DNA of 45,959 bases. Origin: Bacteroidota bacterium. GTDB taxonomy: Bacteria > Bacteroidota > Bacteroidia > Bacteroidales > B39-G9. Numbering within the stretch: position 1 is the stretch's first letter; each line of letters opens with the position of its first letter. Below, piece after piece: positions 18,601 through 26,978 of this stretch. The stretch covers positions 1 to 45,959 of the forward strand of contig JADFUR010000114.1 in NCBI GenBank assembly GCA_015222055.1, in the 5' to 3' direction. Below the pieces are notes generated by a model that saw only the letters and a list, made by a program, of their open reading frames with translations, ran no database searches and had not been told where the DNA came from. The position numbers were made by a program, and so were the translations under genes.

Positions 18601-19837
18601 AGCCAATAATTTAGTTAGCATTAATAAGGAATTGAAAAAATTGTCGATTGTTGCAAGTAAAACGGACAATGCAGTGGCTTTAATGGATGCTAAAGGTAAT
18701 TTTGAGTGGGTTAATTATGGTTTTACCAATATGTATGGTTATACTATTGACGAATTAGTTAATGAAAAAAATAATATTATTGGATTTGATGCAAGTCTTG
18801 ATATAAATGATTTAATAAGTGTTTGGTTTGGTAAGAAACAAGCAATTATTTATGAAACAGAAAAAGTTACTAAAAGAGCTGAGAAAATTTGGGTTCAAAC
18901 GACTTTAACACCAATTTTGGATGAAAGTAATAAAGTACAAAAATTAATTGCAATAGATTCTGATATTAGTAAAATAAAAAGAGCAGAAGAGCAAATTCAA
19001 CAAAAAAATGATAAAATAGAAACACAACGAGATTTTGCTTTAAAACAGAGGGATGAAATTTCAATGCAAAAACAGGAAATTATTGATAGTATAATTTATG
19101 CTAAACGAATACAAACAGCAGTACTCCCTTCAAAGAAAAGAATAAGTAAAATTATCCCGGAATATTTTATTTTATATAAACCACGCAATATTGTTAGCGG
19201 TGATTTTTATTGGATACAAGAGAAAGATAATAAAGTAATAATTGTAGTTGCTGATTGTACAGGACATGGTGTGCCAGGAGCTTTTATGAGTCTTATTGGA
19301 ATCTCTTTTATTAACGAGATTGTAAACGTAAATAATATTATAAAACCAAATGAAATTTTAGATAATCTAAAGACACGAATCATTAACTCCTTACAGCAAA
19401 CGAGCCGAGAAGACAGCATACGTGATGGTATGGATATGTCAATTTGCGTAATTGATAAAGAAAAAAATGTTTTAAATTTTGCAGGAGCTAATAATCCGAT
19501 ATATATTGTAAGGGATGATGAGCTTATTGAAGTCACTCCAGACAAGATGCCTGTTAGTATTTATAAAAACATTTCAAAACCATTTACAAATCATAAAATT
19601 AATTTAACTAAGGGCGATTTACTTTATTTGTTTACCGATGGTTACGCAGATCAATTTGGAGGTGAAAAAGCAAAAAAATTTAAGTATAGACAATTTAAAC
19701 AATTGTTTTTAAAAATTAAAGAAGCAAGCATGTTTGAACAAAAACTTATTCTTGACAAAGAGTTTGAGAGATGGTCTGGAAATTTAGAGCAGGTAGATGA
19801 TATTTTAGTATTGGGTATTAGATATAATGGACAGTGA
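15644..19837 (+). CDS. Propeller/Y_Y_Y sensor with two PAS domains and a SpoIIE/PP2C phosphatase
   Basis: A giant 1397-residue membrane sensor. A signal peptide is followed by a periplasmic two-component-regulator-type beta-propeller (about 30-690, with repeats such as NSGIMYFANTDGVLIYDG and QKNLWLATEKGVSKI) and a Y_Y_Y domain (about 729-782, FLQGFDEEWSDWSSQTKKEYTNL). One transmembrane helix (about 787-807) and a coiled coil lead to two PAS domains in tandem (about 862-965 and 1002-1110; both contain NAxxxxDxxGNFEWVNxGFTxMYG and end with IDxDIxK/T). The SpoIIE phosphatase (about 1165-1397) follows, with SGDFYWI, ADCTGHGVPGAFMSLIG, LFTDGYADQFGG and QVDDILVLG. The architecture is that of Bacteroidota hybrid two-component systems, with a PP2C output in place of a kinase. 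It is 10 bases downstream of the TPR-SpoIIE gene. The ATG at 15635 is an alternative start. Confidence 0.9.
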   Translation: MKIFLKNTISILFIFLISGFILLGQDNYPKGLPFIKNYSFEEQKISLQNWAIAQDNSGIMYFANTDGVLIYDGVSWELLKLPNNTNTRALVVDSLGVIYAGATNQFGYLKNSSKGKLEYISLSDSMSEIDFEETWKIFSSTNGMYFMAGRRNIYNFHNKKLTKVYVPSQMSIFRFFQVNDDIYAVDEKEGFFKIVGDTLINLHQGKSISNKYVYTMLPYKNNKILIGTRNSGLYLYSPKDNNNKQVHFDQLSNNSSLDKSIVKFETQIDDYFLNSRIYSGSLLSNGNYIITTLRRGCAIISPEGKLVNIFNKTLGLSSNSVYFSFQDKQKNLWLATEKGVSKILINSPITQLNEKNGISGSLQSVFEFNKNLFVTSTSGMYYLPKLDNKWIKNKHSILPLSTQYLYYKTDFLELKLADKIFLLAGSLRDIVKINDNLTISPIKEFYACNSICESVINPGRVFFGSQNGISSLSFKRDFNNKIVIKDEGFIKDFNENVLLLNTDKKGDLWISTFLNGIIKICFDDKENLSNYKKCYFDTTNGLPNTDEHKTYFVDDKIVVATKKGLYTINDTTVDSNNYQFVPLKDYGLDYSIDLLSIKDIFVDKDNNKWFNTSQGIYKYNDRLKKVVVNPFKIISKYFFKNIFIDKNGIAWFSSSDILFRFDKKVQYSIDCNFHPLIRKVTIAKDSIIYHGYSKKDSSIVCNTKINFKNNSIFFEYTLPDYNSEKDNKFKYFLQGFDEEWSDWSSQTKKEYTNLREGTYSFRVKAKNVYDYESGEFVYKFTISPPWYRTIMAFIIYIILIALIIYQYINLKTLHLKSEKQKLKKGIKIAVEELEQQKEELKSQTEILVDTNKELEKLSLVVQKTENAISIIDSDGNFEWVNPGFTRMYGMNFKEFISKISPNIKTVEKGEKVTTVVEKCFNEKVSVSYEFKTIDSKGDRLWAKTTLTPILNNNGNIIKVVAIDTDITKLIDAEERIEKQNEKILKQANNLVSINKELKKLSIVASKTDNAVALMDAKGNFEWVNYGFTNMYGYTIDELVNEKNNIIGFDASLDINDLISVWFGKKQAIIYETEKVTKRAEKIWVQTTLTPILDESNKVQKLIAIDSDISKIKRAEEQIQQKNDKIETQRDFALKQRDEISMQKQEIIDSIIYAKRIQTAVLPSKKRISKIIPEYFILYKPRNIVSGDFYWIQEKDNKVIIVVADCTGHGVPGAFMSLIGISFINEIVNVNNIIKPNEILDNLKTRIINSLQQTSREDSIRDGMDMSICVIDKEKNVLNFAGANNPIYIVRDDELIEVTPDKMPVSIYKNISKPFTNHKINLTKGDLLYLFTDGYADQFGGEKAKKFKYRQFKQLFLKIKEASMFEQKLILDKEFERWSGNLEQVDDILVLGIRYNGQ

Positions 19838-19963
19838 GTTTGTAATTTGAAGAAAAATATTTTTGTTAGTAATTAATAATAATTTAAATTATAGACAAAA
19901 GGCGAATACCAAAATCATTATAGGCAAATATAAAAACGAATAGTCTATTTAACATATAGATAC

Positions 19964-22900
19964 ATGAAAAATTTGAAAATTTATATTTTATTAGTGCTTT
20001 TTCTTTACGTCTCAAACTGTTTTTCGCAGAAAGTAGATTATAAAGGGATGCCGTTTATAAGAAATTTTTCAGCAAAAGAATATAATGGGCAAGGTCAAAA
20101 TTGGGCCGTTGCACAAGATATAAGAGGAGTAATGTATTTTGGAAATGGTTCTGGAATATTAGAATTTGATGGAGAAAATTGGAGAAAATATAAAATTACT
20201 AATCATTCAAATGTTCGATCATTAGCAATTGACAGCAACGGAACTCTTTTTGTTGGGGCTTTTAACGAATTTGGATATATGACATCCGATTCTTCGGGGA
20301 GGCTTAGCTATGTTTCTCTAATGAATAAATTAGAAGAAAAAGATAGAAAGTTTAATGATGTTTGGAAAATTTGTATTACTACAGAAGGTGTTTTCTTTTT
20401 AACAATAAATAAGATTTATAAATATCACAATAATGAATTTAAAGTAATAAATATTAAATTACTTTCGTCATTGGGTTTTGTGGCAAACAACCAACTATTC
20501 CTTATTCAAGAAGATAAGGGTCTATTTGTGTTTAAAAACGATACCGTAGTAAAACTGCCACAAACCTCAAATATTTATGTTGATTTTATTATTCCATTTT
20601 ATGATAATAAAATTTTAATTTATAACTCTAAAGGTTTTTATGTTTATAATCTGGCATTAGTTAGTAGAAATGAAAATTCAAAAAAATATTATGATAAAGA
20701 TTTTCCTTCATCAATAATTAAAAAAATTAATTTACAGGTCGAAAATTATATTCGTGAAAATGGCTTGTATTCATTCTCAAAAATAGATGACAATTCATTT
20801 GCAGCAGGAACTATGCGAGGAGGGATGATAATTTTTGATAAAAAAGGAGATTTTGTTCAGCTTGTAAACAAAAATTTTGGGTTGCAAAACAATACAGTTT
20901 TATTCATATATGTTGATAAGAGTAAAAATATTTGGGTAGCTTTAAACAGTGGGATATCTTATTTGCAAATTAATTCTCCAATTACTCGTTATACCTCTTT
21001 AAATAAGATAGAAGGGGGTGTATTAAATTTAACTAGACATAATAACACAACTTATTATTGTACTGCACACGGAGTTTTTTACATTCCAGAATTTAATTTA
21101 AAAAATGCAAATAAAAAATATTCAGTATTAAAAGTAAAAAATGCAGATTTTACCTTTTGGGATTTTATTAAAATAAATGGATGCCTGCTTGCTGGTGGTA
21201 GTTATGGCATTGTTCAAATTAAAGATTCAATAGCAATAGAAGTTGCTGCAACTAATTCAATTTATTCCTTTGGAAAATCCAAAAGATTATCTAATTATTT
21301 ATTTCTAGGTTTAACATCGGGATTTATGTCATTAGAAATAGACACAAATAATAAAAGTGGAAATGTAAAATTTATTAAAAGACATAATTTCGATGAATTT
21401 AACGAACCTATTAGACTTATTACAAGCGATAGTCTTGGTAATCTTTGGTTGACTTCTGAATATAACGGAATATATAAAGTCGACTTTTTGTCAGACAATG
21501 ATGAAAAATACAAAATTACGCATTATGACACTGCTGACGGTTTGCCCCAACTAGATAATAATTTTGCATATAATATTAATAATAAGATGCTTATTTCAAC
21601 ATCAAAAGGCGTTTTTAAACCAATCCCTAGTAATAAAGGAAAAAATATTAAATTTGTTCGAGACACCTCTTTTCAAGAATTTTTTAATTCGAAAAGAGTT
21701 AATAAAATTGATATTGATAAAGGAAATAAATTATGGGCAAGTACTGATTTTAATATAGGCTCTTTCCAGAAAGGTGAGAAATCAAAATTGATTTATAACG
21801 ACACTGTATTTAGAAAGTTAACTAATTTGTATAGTTTTTGTATTGATTCATCAGGAGTAATATGGATTTATAATGAAAATGAAAAAATTTACCGTTATGA
21901 TGATAATATTAAGCAAGATTATCACATTTCTCATAGAGCTTTGATTAGAGAGGTGAAAATATCCTTAGATTCTTCAATTTTTTATGGGACGTATTTTAAT
22001 GATACTATTAAAAAAAGCAAATATTATACTAGGCTATCCTATACACAACCAAATACTTTAATACCTATAATAAATCATAAAAATAATTCAGTTAGCTTTT
22101 CCTTTTCGTCAACATTTTTTGAGAATTCAAAAACAAATAAGTATAAATATAAATTAATAGGTTTTGATAAGAAATGGAGCAATTGGGTAGAACAAACAAA
22201 AAAAGAATATACAAACCTACCGAATGGAGATTACAATTTCGTAGTTAAATCAAAAAATTATTATGGAATTGAGAGTTCTCAGGCATCTTTCAAATTTACT
22301 GTTTTGCCACCTTGGTTTAAAACAATTTTGGCTTATGTTTTTTATGCAATAATTTTCATTTTATTAATATTTCTAATTTTACGAATTAATTCAAAGCGTC
22401 TTTTAGCAGCGAACTTGAAACTTGAAGAAATTGTTAGACAACGTACTTCAGAAATTAGACAGCAAAAAGAGGAGTTGCAAGCAAATAGTAAATTAATAAA
22501 ATCTGTTAATAAAGAACTGAAAAGGAAAAGTGTTTTAATAACCGATAGTCTCAGCTATGCAAAGCGAATACAAGATTCAACACTACCCTCAAATGTGATG
22601 ATTAAAAAATATTTACCACAATCATTTGTTTTTTTTCATCCTAGAGATATTGTTAGTGGTGATTTTTATTGGTTTGCAACATATAACAACAAAGAAATTA
22701 TTGCTGTTGTAGATTCTACTGGTCATGGTGTGCCAGGAGCTTTTATGTCAATGATTGGTAATACTTTATTAAACGAAATTGTAATTAATGAGAAAGTATA
22801 CAAACCGTCTCTTATATTGGAAAAATTAAACTCAGGTATTATAAAGGTTTTAAATCAAGAAATTGAAACTGATGATGTGCAAAATGATGGCATGAATATA

Positions 22901-23302
22901 AGCATTTGTTGCATTGATAAGATTAATAAACAAATAGAGATTGCTAATGCCGATCAAATGGCATATTTAATTAGAGACAATAACGTTATAACAATTGATG
23001 CAGATATATTCTCTGTGGGTGGAAATTTTAGCAGGAAGTTTGATGTAAGATTTACAAATAGAATATTTGATTACAAAGAGGGTGATATGCTATATTTATT
23101 TTCCGATGGTTATCAAGATCAGTTTGGAGGAAAAAATAATACTAAATTTATGGCCAGTAATTTTAAACAATTATTATTGAGTTTAAGTAAAATTGAAATA
23201 CAAAAACAATTTGAGACTTTAAACGATACATTCTTTAAATGGAAAGGTAATACTCGTCAGATTGATGACGTTCTGGTTATTGGAATAAGATTAGATTTTT
23301 AG
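19964..23302 (+). CDS. Propeller/Y_Y_Y sensor with SpoIIE/PP2C phosphatase (no PAS)
   Basis: A 1112-residue paralogue of the preceding gene. It has a signal peptide (cleavage near NCFSQ), a periplasmic propeller with the same opening signature (YKGMPFIRNFSAKEYNGQGQNWAVAQDIRGVMYFGNGSG), a Y_Y_Y domain (about 725-780), a transmembrane helix (about 785-807), a coiled coil and a SpoIIE domain (about 882-1112). Both PAS domains of its neighbour are absent. The catalytic motifs are intact: SGDFYWF, VDSTGHGVPGAFMSMIG (Ser in place of the Cys of its two neighbours), LFSDGYQDQFGG and QIDDVLVIG. It is 126 bases after its neighbour and could be co-transcribed. Its stop codon overlaps that of the convergent siaC-like gene by four bases. 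Confidence 0.9.
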   Translation: MKNLKIYILLVLFLYVSNCFSQKVDYKGMPFIRNFSAKEYNGQGQNWAVAQDIRGVMYFGNGSGILEFDGENWRKYKITNHSNVRSLAIDSNGTLFVGAFNEFGYMTSDSSGRLSYVSLMNKLEEKDRKFNDVWKICITTEGVFFLTINKIYKYHNNEFKVINIKLLSSLGFVANNQLFLIQEDKGLFVFKNDTVVKLPQTSNIYVDFIIPFYDNKILIYNSKGFYVYNLALVSRNENSKKYYDKDFPSSIIKKINLQVENYIRENGLYSFSKIDDNSFAAGTMRGGMIIFDKKGDFVQLVNKNFGLQNNTVLFIYVDKSKNIWVALNSGISYLQINSPITRYTSLNKIEGGVLNLTRHNNTTYYCTAHGVFYIPEFNLKNANKKYSVLKVKNADFTFWDFIKINGCLLAGGSYGIVQIKDSIAIEVAATNSIYSFGKSKRLSNYLFLGLTSGFMSLEIDTNNKSGNVKFIKRHNFDEFNEPIRLITSDSLGNLWLTSEYNGIYKVDFLSDNDEKYKITHYDTADGLPQLDNNFAYNINNKMLISTSKGVFKPIPSNKGKNIKFVRDTSFQEFFNSKRVNKIDIDKGNKLWASTDFNIGSFQKGEKSKLIYNDTVFRKLTNLYSFCIDSSGVIWIYNENEKIYRYDDNIKQDYHISHRALIREVKISLDSSIFYGTYFNDTIKKSKYYTRLSYTQPNTLIPIINHKNNSVSFSFSSTFFENSKTNKYKYKLIGFDKKWSNWVEQTKKEYTNLPNGDYNFVVKSKNYYGIESSQASFKFTVLPPWFKTILAYVFYAIIFILLIFLILRINSKRLLAANLKLEEIVRQRTSEIRQQKEELQANSKLIKSVNKELKRKSVLITDSLSYAKRIQDSTLPSNVMIKKYLPQSFVFFHPRDIVSGDFYWFATYNNKEIIAVVDSTGHGVPGAFMSMIGNTLLNEIVINEKVYKPSLILEKLNSGIIKVLNQEIETDDVQNDGMNISICCIDKINKQIEIANADQMAYLIRDNNVITIDADIFSVGGNFSRKFDVRFTNRIFDYKEGDMLYLFSDGYQDQFGGKNNTKFMASNFKQLLLSLSKIEIQKQFETLNDTFFKWKGNTRQIDDVLVIGIRLDF

Positions 23303-23670
23303 AATTCAATTAATTCAAAAGTTAAATCCATAAGTTTTGAATATTTTAAGCCTGAAGCATACATATCTGTATCTTCTTTCTGGTAATACCATTTGATTGT
23401 AACTTTACTTATTTCAGATAACTTTTCCAATAAGAAAAATATTTTTACCAATTGTTTTGCTGTTGAAGTAGAAAAGTAATCTAATTTAAAAGTAAATATA
23501 TTTTCATTATTAGGCTTATCTATATAATTATTTAACCATGTAAATACAGGATGAAAAAAAGCAATAGCATCTTCGGGTAGCGATTTGGATGAAATAGTAA
23601 ATTTGTTTTCGTCAGGAGAAAAATAAATTTCAGGTGTGTCTTCAGTTACTTTTATGTGTAATTTTTCCAT
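23299..23670 (-). CDS. SiaC-family (DUF1987) regulatory phosphoprotein, copy 2
   Basis: A 123-residue cytoplasmic protein of the DUF1987/SiaC family. In Pseudomonas, SiaC is a partner-switch protein phosphorylated on Thr68 by the SiaB kinase and dephosphorylated by the SiaA PP2C phosphatase; the unphosphorylated form binds its target. Here the conserved segment is FKLDYFSTSTAKQL, with Thr at residue 68. Also conserved are TPEIYFSPDENKFTISSKSLPEDA at the N-terminus, PVFTWLNNYI in the middle, and WYYQKEDTDMYASGLKYSKLM near the end. It is 14 bases downstream of a paralogue and ends inside the end of the convergent phosphatase gene. It is the last gene of the siaB-siaC-siaC run. The downstream target is not in the window. 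Confidence 0.9.
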   Translation of the reverse strand: MEKLHIKVTEDTPEIYFSPDENKFTISSKSLPEDAIAFFHPVFTWLNNYIDKPNNENIFTFKLDYFSTSTAKQLVKIFFLLEKLSEISKVTIKWYYQKEDTDMYASGLKYSKLMDLTFELIEF

Positions 23671-23684
23671 ATTATATAAAATAT

Positions 23685-24056
23685 TTAATATTCAAGAATT
23701 TCAAATTCAACATCGATAAGTTTATCATAACGCAATCCCGATGATTGCATATCTAAATCACCTTTTTTGAAAAACCATCTAATTTTTACGTTTTTTAATT
23801 TTTCAATATCTTCCAGCATTAGTAATAATTTTGTTATTTGTTTCGCAGATGCTGTATTAAAATAGTCTAATTTAAAATCAAAAATTGTCTCAGAATTTGG
23901 ATTGTTTTTGTATTTTTCTATCCAATCAAAAATAGGAGTATAAAACTCTACAGCATTTTCAGGAAGAGATCTTTCCGAAATAATAAATTCATTCTCGTTT
24001 TGTTTGAAAGATATTTTAGGCGTTTCTTCAGTTGCCTCAATTGTTAAATCAGTCAT
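23685..24056 (-). CDS. SiaC-family (DUF1987) regulatory phosphoprotein, copy 1
   Basis: A second 123-residue SiaC-type protein, the same length as its neighbour and roughly half identical to it. The phospho-acceptor segment is FKLDYFNTASAKQI with Thr68 preceded by Asn, closer to the classic NTSS-type motif than the other copy (STST). The C-terminal WFFKKGDLDMQSSGLRYDKLIDVEFEI matches the family. It starts two bases after the stop of the double SiaB kinase, so kinase and substrate are translationally close. Two SiaC copies beside a two-domain kinase suggest that each kinase domain may serve one substrate, which is an inference from copy number only. Confidence 0.92.
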   Translation of the reverse strand: MTDLTIEATEETPKISFKQNENEFIISERSLPENAVEFYTPIFDWIEKYKNNPNSETIFDFKLDYFNTASAKQITKLLLMLEDIEKLKNVKIRWFFKKGDLDMQSSGLRYDKLIDVEFEILEY

Positions 24057-24058
24057 AA

Positions 24059-25171
24059 TTAATCTTTATATTCTATAGCAGTTCTAATAGTAAAAAAAGA
24101 AAATTTTTCATTGATTCTATTGAAATTGTAAACTATTTTGTTTTTGCTCTTTAGACGCAGCTCTATTAATCCTAAGCCAGCTTCTTTACTGCTATCAATT
24201 TGAAAGTTAAATAATCTATCATTATAAAATTTATTAAGATTTTTATCATCTAAACTATTTACATGTTCGATTTTTAATTTTAAGTTATCTACTTTGTTGT
24301 TATAAATGTAATTTCCTGAATTTAAATAATATGTATTATTTTTTTTGTTTATAAAGAATATCCCAGAATTACCCTTGTCTTTTTCAAGAGCATCCCCATG
24401 TTTTACAATGTTTTGAAGCATTTCAACCATAATATTAAAAACTCTCTTTTTTAGTAACAAGGCATTTGACATATGTTCCTCAATTATTGAAAGCAGATTG
24501 ATTAAATTATCTTGGTTTAAAATACCATTGAATATTAATAGAACATCTTCTTTATTTAGAATATTATGAAGCTGTTTTATGTTTGTTAATGAGTAAGTAA
24601 TATTTTCATTTTTAGCATCTTGTGATATGGAAATCTCTGTGTAAAGATAAAAGTAAGAGAATTCATCATCAATTTTTTTAAAATCATAAGTTAATTTGTT
24701 GCCAGACTTTCTTGCTATTTCTATAAGACCTAATCCTGCTCCACCTTTATTCGACATCATATTGTCGTTTAAAACCGACTTGTAAAATTTTTTCAGTTCT
24801 TCTTTTTCAAGACTGTTTATTTTATCTAATTGACTTGTTAATTTTGGGATATGATCTTTTGCAATGAGGTTTCCGGTAGTAATATAATATCTATTTTTTT
24901 TTTGTTGGATAACAAAAATTCCAGATCTGTCATCTTTACTTAGTAAATCTTGATGGCGAGTTATATTTTGGAGTCCTTCAACCATGATTGAAAAAACTCT
25001 TTTTTTCATTTTGGAAGATTCTCCAAAATTTTCCAAATTTGTTTCTGTCAACGAAATAATTTTATCAGTTACACCTTGAGTAAAAAGACCTCTATAAATG
25101 TAACTTAAATTATCCTTTTCCATGCCCTCAAATAATTGAAAAGCAAAACTCAAATCATTTAACATAAACAT
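24059..25171 (-). CDS. Tandem double-domain SiaB-family protein kinase
   Basis: A 370-residue cytoplasmic protein made of two SiaB-family (DUF6272) kinase domains in one chain, whereas SiaB is normally a single domain of about 180 residues. Domain 1 (about 1-180) has the GHKL-like N-box VFSIMVEGLQNITRH (E65, N69) and glycine box GGAGLGLIEIARKSG (about 143-157). Domain 2 (about 190-370) repeats these as VFNIMVEMLQNIVKHGD (E250, N254) and EAGLGLIELRLKS (about 330-342). Both boxes are intact in both halves, so neither is obviously dead. It should phosphorylate the two SiaC proteins encoded directly downstream. ATGs at 25169-25171 and 25163-25165 are both possible starts. It lies 81 bases from dapF, on the same strand. 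Confidence 0.88.
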   Translation of the reverse strand: MFMLNDLSFAFQLFEGMEKDNLSYIYRGLFTQGVTDKIISLTETNLENFGESSKMKKRVFSIMVEGLQNITRHQDLLSKDDRSGIFVIQQKKNRYYITTGNLIAKDHIPKLTSQLDKINSLEKEELKKFYKSVLNDNMMSNKGGAGLGLIEIARKSGNKLTYDFKKIDDEFSYFYLYTEISISQDAKNENITYSLTNIKQLHNILNKEDVLLIFNGILNQDNLINLLSIIEEHMSNALLLKKRVFNIMVEMLQNIVKHGDALEKDKGNSGIFFINKKNNTYYLNSGNYIYNNKVDNLKLKIEHVNSLDDKNLNKFYNDRLFNFQIDSSKEAGLGLIELRLKSKNKIVYNFNRINEKFSFFTIRTAIEYKD

Positions 25172-25252
25172 GTGTCTTAAAAAAATATTTTAAATATACT
25201 ATTTTTATATTGTTTTGTCAAAAAAAAATAGAAAATGATAGAAAAATATATA

Positions 25253-26035
25253 TTAAATATTAATATTTCCAGCAAATACTATGTTTGCAGGACCTTCAAT
25301 CCATATATTGTTAAAAGTATTGTTCTCTGTTTTATCAAGAAAAACTTTTAAGTCTCCTCCTTTCGTAGTAATGAAATACTCTTGGTTGCTTAATTTGCTT
25401 AGTAAGGAGAAACTAATAGTAGAAGCAATTACTCCTGTTCCACACGATAAAGTTTCATTTTCTACACCGCGTTCGTAAGTTCTAACAAAAATAGAGTTTT
25501 CCATTATTTCAACAAAGTCAACATTCGTTCCTACATCTTTAAATCGTTTGTTGTTTCTTATTTTTCCACCTTTTTTATTTACGTCAAGATCTTCAATGTT
25601 TTTCACAAAACATACATAATGAGGTGAGCCTGTATTTAAATAATAATAATTTTTACCGATTTCAACCTCATTAACATCTTGCATTTTTAGTTTTACATTT
25701 TCAAACTCATCTATTTTTGCAGAGTGAATCCCATCAATAGCAACAAATTCAGCTAAATTATTTATAATCCCTAAATGTTTTGCAAAAGAAACGATACATC
25801 TTCCTCCATTTCCACACATTGAAGCTTCTTTTCCATCAGCATTAAAATAATGCATTTCAAAATCAAGAATAGAGTGGCTGTTTAATAATATTAACCCATC
25901 GGCACCAATACCAAAACGCCTGTCGCAAAGCAAATTTATTTCTGCTGTAGAAATTTCAGCAAACAGATTGCTTCTGTTGTCTATTAAGATAAAATCATTG
26001 CCAGTTCCTTGATATTTACAAAACGAAATATTCAT
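25253..26035 (-). CDS. dapF: Diaminopimelate epimerase
   Basis: A 260-residue cytoplasmic enzyme that converts LL- to meso-diaminopimelate in the lysine and peptidoglycan precursor pathway. The N-terminal FCKYQGTGNDFILIDN motif, the first catalytic cysteine in SMCGNGGRC (Cys74) and the second in ETLSCGTGVIAS (about residue 200) are all present, as is the RTYERGVE substrate-binding segment. Length is slightly short but normal for Bacteroidota. It precedes the SiaB kinase by 81 bases with no terminator between, so read-through into the sia genes is possible. Confidence 0.96.
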   Translation of the reverse strand: MNISFCKYQGTGNDFILIDNRSNLFAEISTAEINLLCDRRFGIGADGLILLNSHSILDFEMHYFNADGKEASMCGNGGRCIVSFAKHLGIINNLAEFVAIDGIHSAKIDEFENVKLKMQDVNEVEIGKNYYYLNTGSPHYVCFVKNIEDLDVNKKGGKIRNNKRFKDVGTNVDFVEIMENSIFVRTYERGVENETLSCGTGVIASTISFSLLSKLSNQEYFITTKGGDLKVFLDKTENNTFNNIWIEGPANIVFAGNINI

Positions 26036-26247
26036 AACACAACTTTAGTAATTCATTACAATTTAACAAAAAAAAATATAGAATGCAATAATTAAATATT
26101 AAAAATAATTTTCAACAAAAATATAGAAATTATCTATCATTTTATTAGTTTATAATATGAATATTAAATTTTAAGTTATGAAAGTGAATTTTTTTTAATA
26201 GTATTATTAAATGGATTTATACGAGACTTAATTTTAGTTGTAGTGTT

Positions 26248-26845
26248 TTGTTTCAGAGAATAAGAATTTCAATAATTATTGCTTATCGAAAAAACTTGAA
26301 AGCGAAAAATATAAAAAAAATTGAAGGTATATATATTAATGGAGTTAATGAAAATGCAGTCGCTAAAAATGCAGGAATTATTCAAGGAGATATTATTTTA
26401 AAAGTGGCAAATATACCTGTTAATAAAGTCTCTGAATTACAAGAGCAGATTAGTAAATACAGACCTGGAGACAAATTAAATTTTACGATAAAACGGGGTG
26501 ATAAAATTAAATCTGTATTAGTAATTCTACACAATAGACAAGGCAATACAAAAGTTGTAAATAAATAGGAAAAAGTTTCGTATTTAGAAGTTGATTTTGA
26601 GGAGATTACTCCTCTAGAAGCAAAATATTTTAGGATTAATAATGGTGTAAAAATTGTTGCCTTAAAAGCAGGCAACAATTAAAAAGACAGGGATAAAAAA
26701 GGGATTTATTATTACAAAAATTAATCGTCAAACTGTTGAAGTATCAGAAGATATAAAAAGTATTATTAGTAATGTTTCTGGAGGTGTTTATTTTGAAAGC
26801 ATAAACCCAAAAGGAATGTCTGTTTATTATACTTTTGCAATGTAG
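26248..26845 (+). pseudogene. Decayed C-terminal remnant of an HtrA/DegP serine protease (two PDZ domains)
   Basis: The frame from 26248 encodes a recognisable first PDZ domain (GVNENAVAKNAGIIQGDIILKV, then SELQEQISKYRPGDKL). It is cut by a TAG at 26566-26568. The same frame continues EKVSYLEVDFEEITPLEAKYF to a second stop at about 26680. The family's second PDZ and C-terminus (GFIITKINRQTVEVSEDI ... GGVYFESINPKGMSVYYTFAM) resume in another frame and end at 26845. No catalytic trypsin-like domain was found upstream. The order matches Bacteroidota Do proteases, which read LQEQVSKYRPGD, KKGFIIT and GGVYIEGIYPNGMxAYYAF in these places. With the protease domain missing, one internal stop and one frameshift, this is a dead gene. 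Confidence 0.82.
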
Positions 26846-26978
26846 TTATATATTTTGATAAAAAGGTAACTATTTTTTTTTTTAATCGTAATCACTATTG
26901 GAAACTATAAAATTAAGAATTTTTTTTAAAAAAAAGAGTAAAACACTTAAAAAATATATAAAATATTGATTGTTTAAA

